Below are positions 6,221 to 10,200 of a stretch of 10,200 bases of DNA, piece by piece. The stretch's first letter is position 1. The number at the start of each line of letters is the position of its first letter. The stretch is from an uncultured Gemmobacter sp. Lineage in GTDB: Bacteria > Pseudomonadota > Alphaproteobacteria > Rhodobacterales > Rhodobacteraceae. Both the position numbers and the translations under genes were made by a program. The notes beneath the pieces were generated by a model. It worked only from the letters and a program-made list of their open reading frames with translations, had not been told where the DNA came from and searched no databases. Location: contig CALKAA010000518.1 of the NCBI GenBank assembly GCA_937983495.1, positions 1 through 10,200 of the forward strand. Reading direction: 5' to 3'.

Positions 6221-7372
6221 TCAGGACATATTGCCGGTGATGCGCTGCAACGCGTCAAATTCGTTGATGGCAGCTTGCGCGAGAGTGGTATCACGGATTT
6301 TCTTGATATCCGCCTCCAGCAGCTGGAGGCGGCTGTTCAAGGCGCGGATCGCGGCTTGTGTTGCCTGGTTGCTGGCATTCTGCCGCCATGCCTCGATGAC
6401 GTCCCATGTATGGCCGCTGCGTAGACGGTTGGCATAATGCCAAGTCACCGTATCTGCCATCGCATCGGTCACCGGGCCATCCCAATCCGCGTCCGGAATC
6501 AGTCGCAGCGCCGCTTTGGCCTGATGGGCATAGGACATGAAGGCTCCGGGCTGCAGTCGGCCGATATGCCAAGACATATTCCCCAACAACCATTGCGAGG
6601 CTTGCAGCCGCAGTGATTGGCTTTCAGGCGGCAGCATGGACAGGATCGTGCGGAAATGGGTGAAAAAGGCGCTCAGCTCATTTCCGGTCGAGGCCATGGT
6701 CTGACCGGGGCGGTTGATCCGGTGATGACATACGATGCGCCGCGAGAACCCGATCTTCTGTGCAGCCATGCAAACTTGCCAGTGAAAGGGGTTGTCCTCA
6801 AAGAAAAAGGCCCCTTCCGGAAAGCGGATGTTGTTCTCGATCAGAAAACGGGTGCGATAGAATTTGCGCCACGGCACAGCGATCAGGTTGATTGCGGCTA
6901 TACGGATCGCTTCTGGATCCCGGGCTGCTGTGACCCGGGCCCATTTCAGGTGATCGGCAGGCAGTTTGGTTTTCTGCTTCTGCTGGTCAAATTCAAGGTA
7001 ATCCGTGAAGTGGATGTCCGACGGGGCGGCTTCATATTCCGCGCGCGCCCGCAGGAACTCTGGCGGGATCATATAGTCATCACCATCGACAAAGAAGATG
7101 GTGTCACATTCGGCATGGTTGATGCCGATATTCCCGGGAATCCCGACCCCGCCGATTGTATTGGTGCCCAGCCAGATCGGTGTCCAGGTGATCCCGGGGC
7201 CAAAGCCTTCGCGCCTGATGAAGTCGCGGATGACAGTCTCGGTCTCATCGGTGGACCCGTCATCGACGAGGATGACTTGATCGCCCGGCTTGACGCAAGG
7301 TTTCAGGCTTTCCAGACATTGCAGGATATAGGGCGCAATATTGTAGGTCGTGATGATGAAAGATATGCTCAC
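6221..7372 (-). CDS. Glycosyltransferase family 2 (GT-A fold)
   Basis: This is an inverting sugar transferase that probably adds a sugar to a surface polysaccharide from a nucleotide-sugar donor in the cytoplasm. It has 383 residues from a GTG start at 7372, with AAGGGA upstream as ribosome-binding site. The GT-A core begins at once (SISFIITTYN, 2-11). Nucleotide-binding VDDGSTD is at 36-42, metal-binding VDGDD at 95-99, and an acidic ED pair that may hold the catalytic base is at 192-193 in FFFEDNPFHW. PWRKFYRTRFL (167-177) is typical of capsule-type GT2 enzymes. The last 70 residues are helical with a likely coiled coil (LNSRLQLLEADIKKIRD), perhaps for oligomerisation. The start overlaps the stop of the upstream glycosyltransferase by 4 bases (GTGA), implying translational coupling. 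Donor and linkage cannot be read from the sequence. Confidence 0.88.
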   Translation of the reverse strand: MSISFIITTYNIAPYILQCLESLKPCVKPGDQVILVDDGSTDETETVIRDFIRREGFGPGITWTPIWLGTNTIGGVGIPGNIGINHAECDTIFFVDGDDYMIPPEFLRARAEYEAAPSDIHFTDYLEFDQQKQKTKLPADHLKWARVTAARDPEAIRIAAINLIAVPWRKFYRTRFLIENNIRFPEGAFFFEDNPFHWQVCMAAQKIGFSRRIVCHHRINRPGQTMASTGNELSAFFTHFRTILSMLPPESQSLRLQASQWLLGNMSWHIGRLQPGAFMSYAHQAKAALRLIPDADWDGPVTDAMADTVTWHYANRLRSGHTWDVIEAWRQNASNQATQAAIRALNSRLQLLEADIKKIRDTTLAQAAINEFDALQRITGNMS

Positions 7373-8373
7373 GACAGTTTCCCTTTCAGGATGACGTTGA
7401 GGAGACGCCGTGCCAGCGCCGGGTCCCGATAGGCAATGAGGGTCATATCTTCGCGGCTGATCTGGCTCAGGCAGAACTCTCGCGCCTTGTCTTGCAGGGA
7501 CTGGTGATGGTCTTCATCAATATTGTTCTGCACCCACCCCATCAGTCCTTGGGCAAAGCGCATGAAGGGCACCAGAAATTCCAGCGTTCCGATATCCGAT
7601 CTGGCCTTCAGCCGGGTCAGGACATTGGCGAAGGTGCGGAAAACCTCCAGTCTCTCGGCGCTGCGCCGGTTCGTCAGACGGTTGCCATCCTGGATGACAA
7701 AATGCTCTGCCCCGATCAGCACGCTGTGCAGAATGCGCTTGGCGGCAATGAAACTGGACCAATGCAGTTCGATGTCATTATGCACCATGGTTTCGGTGCA
7801 ACGGATATCATGCGCGCGCAGGAAGTTGGTGCTGTAGATCTTGTTCCAGGGATAGGCTGACAGGCTGCACAAAACGGCGGCATGTTCGGGGGCCAGAGGG
7901 GCCAGCGCATCGCTGGCTCCGACCGATTGCCACAGGCGCTCCTCGGCAGGAAAACTGCCGCTTGCACCGGTGCTGGTGATGCGGCTGTCATCATGGCGGA
8001 AGATCAGGAAGTCAAAATCGTCTTCCGCAGCCGTGGCTTCGCGCGCAAGGTCGATGATCCGCAGGAAATCCATGCCAAACAGATCGTCTGAATCGAAGAA
8101 AATCACATGGCTGCCACGCACATGTTGAAGGCCCAGATTCCGGGCATGGCCAGCCCCTCGCTGTGTGTCGCAGCGCAGGAGCGTGATACGCTCGGCAAGA
8201 CCCGGAAGGGCAGGGAGCCCGATTTTCGGCTCCGAAGCATCATCGACAATCACAATGTCTGAAAATACGCCAAGGTGATCGACCTGTCGCAAGAGGCGGT
8301 CAAGACCCTCCTGGTCGTTCCATACAGGAATGACTAATGAAAGTTCCATGAACGCGTCCGCTGAACGTGGCAT
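7369..8373 (-). CDS. Glycosyltransferase family 2 (GT-A fold)
   Basis: This is a second predicted sugar transferase, 334 residues long. The core starts with LSLVIPVWN (11-19). The nucleotide-binding acidic motif is VDDAS (43-47), followed by GAGHARNLG (73-81), a common GT2 helix, and metal-binding FDSDD (93-97). PWNKIYSTNFL with HNDIELHW further on parallels PWRKFYRTRFL and FEDNPFHW in the next gene, although the two proteins are otherwise well diverged. The start could be the Met at 8373 or at 8349 (MELSLVIP); neither has a strong ribosome-binding site, and 8349 lies closer to the usual position before the first strand. The stop overlaps the following GTG start. The gene lies 22 bases after the 177-residue protein, in the same operon. 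It probably acts on the same polysaccharide; its specificity is unknown. Confidence 0.87.
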   Translation of the reverse strand: MPRSADAFMELSLVIPVWNDQEGLDRLLRQVDHLGVFSDIVIVDDASEPKIGLPALPGLAERITLLRCDTQRGAGHARNLGLQHVRGSHVIFFDSDDLFGMDFLRIIDLAREATAAEDDFDFLIFRHDDSRITSTGASGSFPAEERLWQSVGASDALAPLAPEHAAVLCSLSAYPWNKIYSTNFLRAHDIRCTETMVHNDIELHWSSFIAAKRILHSVLIGAEHFVIQDGNRLTNRRSAERLEVFRTFANVLTRLKARSDIGTLEFLVPFMRFAQGLMGWVQNNIDEDHHQSLQDKAREFCLSQISREDMTLIAYRDPALARRLLNVILKGKLS

Positions 8374-8395
8374 GTCTGGCGTGAGGCCTGACAGT

Positions 8396-8929
8396 TTAGA
8401 CGATGAACACCCGCAGATCGCGGACCGTGATCTGCGCGGAGCGCGTCTGGAAAAACAGGATCAGTTCGCGCCAGGGGGCTTCGGCGGGCACGTCGCTTCG
8501 GCTTTCCAGACGCAGCAGGTCAACATGGGTGCTTTGGTCTGCATAAGCAACGACATGCTTGTCGAAGAAAGCATCCACAAAGCCGCCTGCAATGCCCGAG
8601 CGCAAGCAGAGCCGGAAGGTTGCGGCCTGCGGGGCCTGTGACTTGCACACCACGCCGAAGACGGAGGTTTCGTTCAGTGGCAGTGACCCCATCTGAAGGT
8701 GCATCGCCAGCCAGCGCGGTGGCTTCTGGACCTCATAGGCAAGGTTCAGTACGGCCCCTTCGCCTGTCTTGAACTGACCCGACAGCTTTGCGTCCTGATC
8801 CACCGACAGGAAGGCTCCCGGTGCCAGAGGGGCACCTTCGACCAAAGACCCAGTGCCTGCCGTGCTGCGCAGCAGGCTGGTCAGATGGTTCACTTGGGCA
8901 TCAGGCCCAAGAAGCAGGTTGTCCACCAT
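8396..8929 (-). CDS. Hypothetical 177-aa protein, first gene of the glycosyltransferase operon
   Basis: I do not recognise this family. There is no signal peptide, membrane helix or known catalytic motif. The sequence alternates short hydrophobic strands with polar turns (GQFKTGEGAVLNLAYEVQ, RWLAMHLQMGSL, TFRLCLRSGIAGGF, HVDLLRLES, WRELILFF, ITVRDLRVFIV), which suggests an all-beta sandwich like carbohydrate-binding modules; that is inference from pattern only. An in-frame stop lies two codons upstream of the ATG at 8929, so this start is well fixed. It sits 22 bases before a glycosyltransferase and appears co-transcribed with both. It may bind a glycan or assist the transferases. The gene is intact and codon use matches its neighbours, so it is likely real. 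Confidence 0.75.
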   Translation of the reverse strand: MVDNLLLGPDAQVNHLTSLLRSTAGTGSLVEGAPLAPGAFLSVDQDAKLSGQFKTGEGAVLNLAYEVQKPPRWLAMHLQMGSLPLNETSVFGVVCKSQAPQAATFRLCLRSGIAGGFVDAFFDKHVVAYADQSTHVDLLRLESRSDVPAEAPWRELILFFQTRSAQITVRDLRVFIV

Positions 8930-8964
8930 TTGTCAGGTATCCAATGGTCATTCCAATCATGTGC

Positions 8965-8993
8965 TGCATAGCTTTCTATGGGGGCTGGTTCAA
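8965..8993 (-). promoter_or_regulatory. Candidate promoter of the glycosyltransferase operon
   Basis: On the minus strand TTGAAC (8993-8988) is followed after exactly 17 bases by TATGCA (8970-8965), about 36 bases before the ATG of the 177-residue gene. Spacing is ideal, but both hexamers match the sigma-70 consensus only partly. The 8930-9105 gap holds no other clear element except the phosphomannomutase ribosome-binding site. Confidence 0.3.
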
Positions 8994-9105
8994 GCTGGCA
9001 TCCCGCCGGGGCTGGCATTCTTTCAGGGGCGAGCCTAGAGAAGAAGGCCTTGAAGAATGAGCGCCCGGTCATCCGACAGGATGCGCAGGCAGGAAGGAAC
9101 GCCTC

Positions 9106-10179
9106 ATGCCCCCCAAATTTGGCACCAGCGGTTTGCGCGGTCTTGTCACCGAACTGACACCCGACCTGATTGGCGCGCATGTCCGCGCGTTTCTGCGCGC
9201 CTGTCCGGTGGGGGCCGGGCTTTATGTGGCGCGGGATCTGCGCAGTTCCTCGCCCGCCATTGCCGCCGTGGTCATCGCGGCTGCGCGGGCCGAGGGGGTG
9301 GCAGTCACCGATTGCGGCGCTGTGCCGACTCCGGCCCTTGCACTGGCGGCCATGGGGGCAGGGGCGGCGGCGGTGATGGTCACCGGAAGCCATATTCCCG
9401 ATGATCGCAACGGGCTGAAATTCTACACGCCAGAGGGCGAGCTGACCAAAGCGGGCGAGGCGGCAATTCTGGCGGCGCTGCCTGCAGCCCCGCGCGAGGG
9501 TGCCCCCGAAAATCTGACCCCCGGCAGCCTGTCTCTGGCCGATCCGGCCCCGGCCTATCTGGCGCGCTATCTTACCGCCTTTGGCCCGACGGCGCTGGCC
9601 GGGCAGCGGATCGGGGTCTGGTCGCATAGCGCTGTCGGACGTGATCTGCTGATCGACAGCCTGCGCAGCCTGGGGGCCGAGGTCGAGGAGATCGCGCGCT
9701 CGGATCGGTTCATTCCGGTTGATACCGAGGCCGTGCCGCCGGAGGCCCGCGCCATGCTGCGCGCCGAGGCGCAGGCGCGCGGGCTGGCGGCGATCGTTTC
9801 CACCGATGGCGATGGCGACCGCCCGCTGGTCACCGATGCGACAGGCGAGGTGGTGCCAGGTGATCTTCTGGGCCAGATCACCGCCCGGATGCTGGGGGTC
9901 GAGGTCGTGGTGACGCCGGTCTCGTCGAATACCGGGGCCGAGGCGGGCGGGCATTTTGCACGGGTCATCCGCACGAAGATCGGCTCGCCCTTCGTCATCG
10001 CGGCGATGGAGGGGGCGGGGGGCCGCGTTGCGGGCTATGAGGCCAATGGCGGCTTTCTGCTGGGCTTTGATGCGCAGGGCCCTGCCGGGCCGCTGCCCGC
10101 GCTGATGACGCGCGACAGCCACTTGCCGATCCTTGCGCCGCTTGTGCTGGCGGGCCGTGCCGGGCTTGCCGCGCCGTAG
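9106..10179 (+). pseudogene. Phosphomannomutase / phosphoglucomutase-like protein, apparently frameshifted near the 3' end
   Basis: The family interconverts hexose 6- and 1-phosphates (for example mannose-6-P to mannose-1-P), feeding nucleotide-sugar synthesis for polysaccharide. AGGAAGGA (9091-9098) supports the ATG at 9106. The start FGTSGLRG (5-12) is typical. The phosphoserine loop is TGSHIPDDRNG (93-103, Ser95), the metal loop is DGDGDR (234-239), and the sugar-binding loop is YEANGGF (311-317). The frame stops after 357 residues, whereas family members have about 450-470, so the C-terminal phosphate-binding domain 4 is missing. The -1 frame immediately at the stop (from 10176) reads VDELAVGA, the kind of helix expected to follow LVLAGRAGLA, and stays open to the window end. 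This points to a one-base deletion (or sequencing error) near 10170-10177. Without domain 4 the product is probably inactive; the remainder lies beyond the window. Confidence 0.75.
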
Positions 10180-10200
10180 ACGAACTTGCCGTCGGCGCTG

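Noticed and set aside
6212..6227. Near-palindrome around TGATCA at the glycosyltransferase stop codon
   Set aside because: Only 4-base arms with an extra base on one side. The neighbouring 9-bp hairpin with a T-run explains termination better.
8890..10122. 410-codon open frame on the minus strand opposite the phosphomannomutase gene
   Set aside because: Its Arg/His/Gly/Gln-rich translation is the shadow of a GC-rich gene. The plus strand encodes clear phosphohexomutase motifs with a good ribosome-binding site.
1..10200. CRISPR arrays, tRNA/rRNA genes, insertion sequences, toxin-antitoxin pairs
   Set aside because: No spaced repeat arrays, transposase motifs, terminal repeats, conserved RNA sequences or small paired TA genes could be found by eye.

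Overview
The window is high-GC DNA that reads like an extrachromosomal replicon of an alphaproteobacterium, most likely of the Rhodobacteraceae/Paracoccaceae (Rhodobacter, Paracoccus or roseobacter type). The basis is gene content: a replication initiator of the RPA/RepA family divergent from a parAB operon, a DUF2793 protein of the kind found in rhodobacterial phages and gene transfer agents, and GC-rich codon use. No database search was possible, so taxon and family calls rest on recognised motifs.

Layout. Bases 1-136 hold the 5' end of an Ala/Pro-rich minus-strand gene. Divergent from it is an ABC-2 family polysaccharide/capsule export permease (278-1138, KpsM/Wzm type). A perfect 28-bp palindrome (1173-1200) separates it from a convergent DUF2793 spike- or fibre-like protein (1209-2219, minus). 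Then comes the replication and partition module: repA (2305-3381, minus); a compact origin with a perfect DnaA box (3410-3418), three 22-bp-period iterons (3444-3509) and an AT-rich tract (about 3505-3610); then parA (3777-5171) and parB (5223-6185) on the plus strand. The parA promoter overlaps an inverted repeat. A hairpin with a T-run lies between parA and parB, and a related 22-bp sequence lies near the parB 3' end. A terminator hairpin (6171-6208) is shared with the convergent block 6221-8929 (minus). That block is a probable three-gene operon: a 177-aa protein I do not recognise, then two family-2 glycosyltransferases overlapping by 4 bases. A divergent phosphomannomutase-like gene (9106-10179) is broken near its end by what looks like a frameshift.

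How it fits together. The rep/par module keeps the replicon replicated and segregated. The genes on both sides serve surface polysaccharide: sugar-phosphate supply (phosphomannomutase), sugar transfer (two GT2 enzymes) and export across the inner membrane (permease). This resembles the RepA-type polysaccharide/biofilm plasmids known from roseobacters, though assignment to that group is inference. I see no defence system, CRISPR array, RNA gene or insertion sequence. The most notable items are the paired 22-bp repeats around parB, the palindrome at 1173-1200, the spike-like DUF2793 gene beside capsule export, the unrecognised 177-aa operon member, and the apparent frameshift in the phosphomannomutase.
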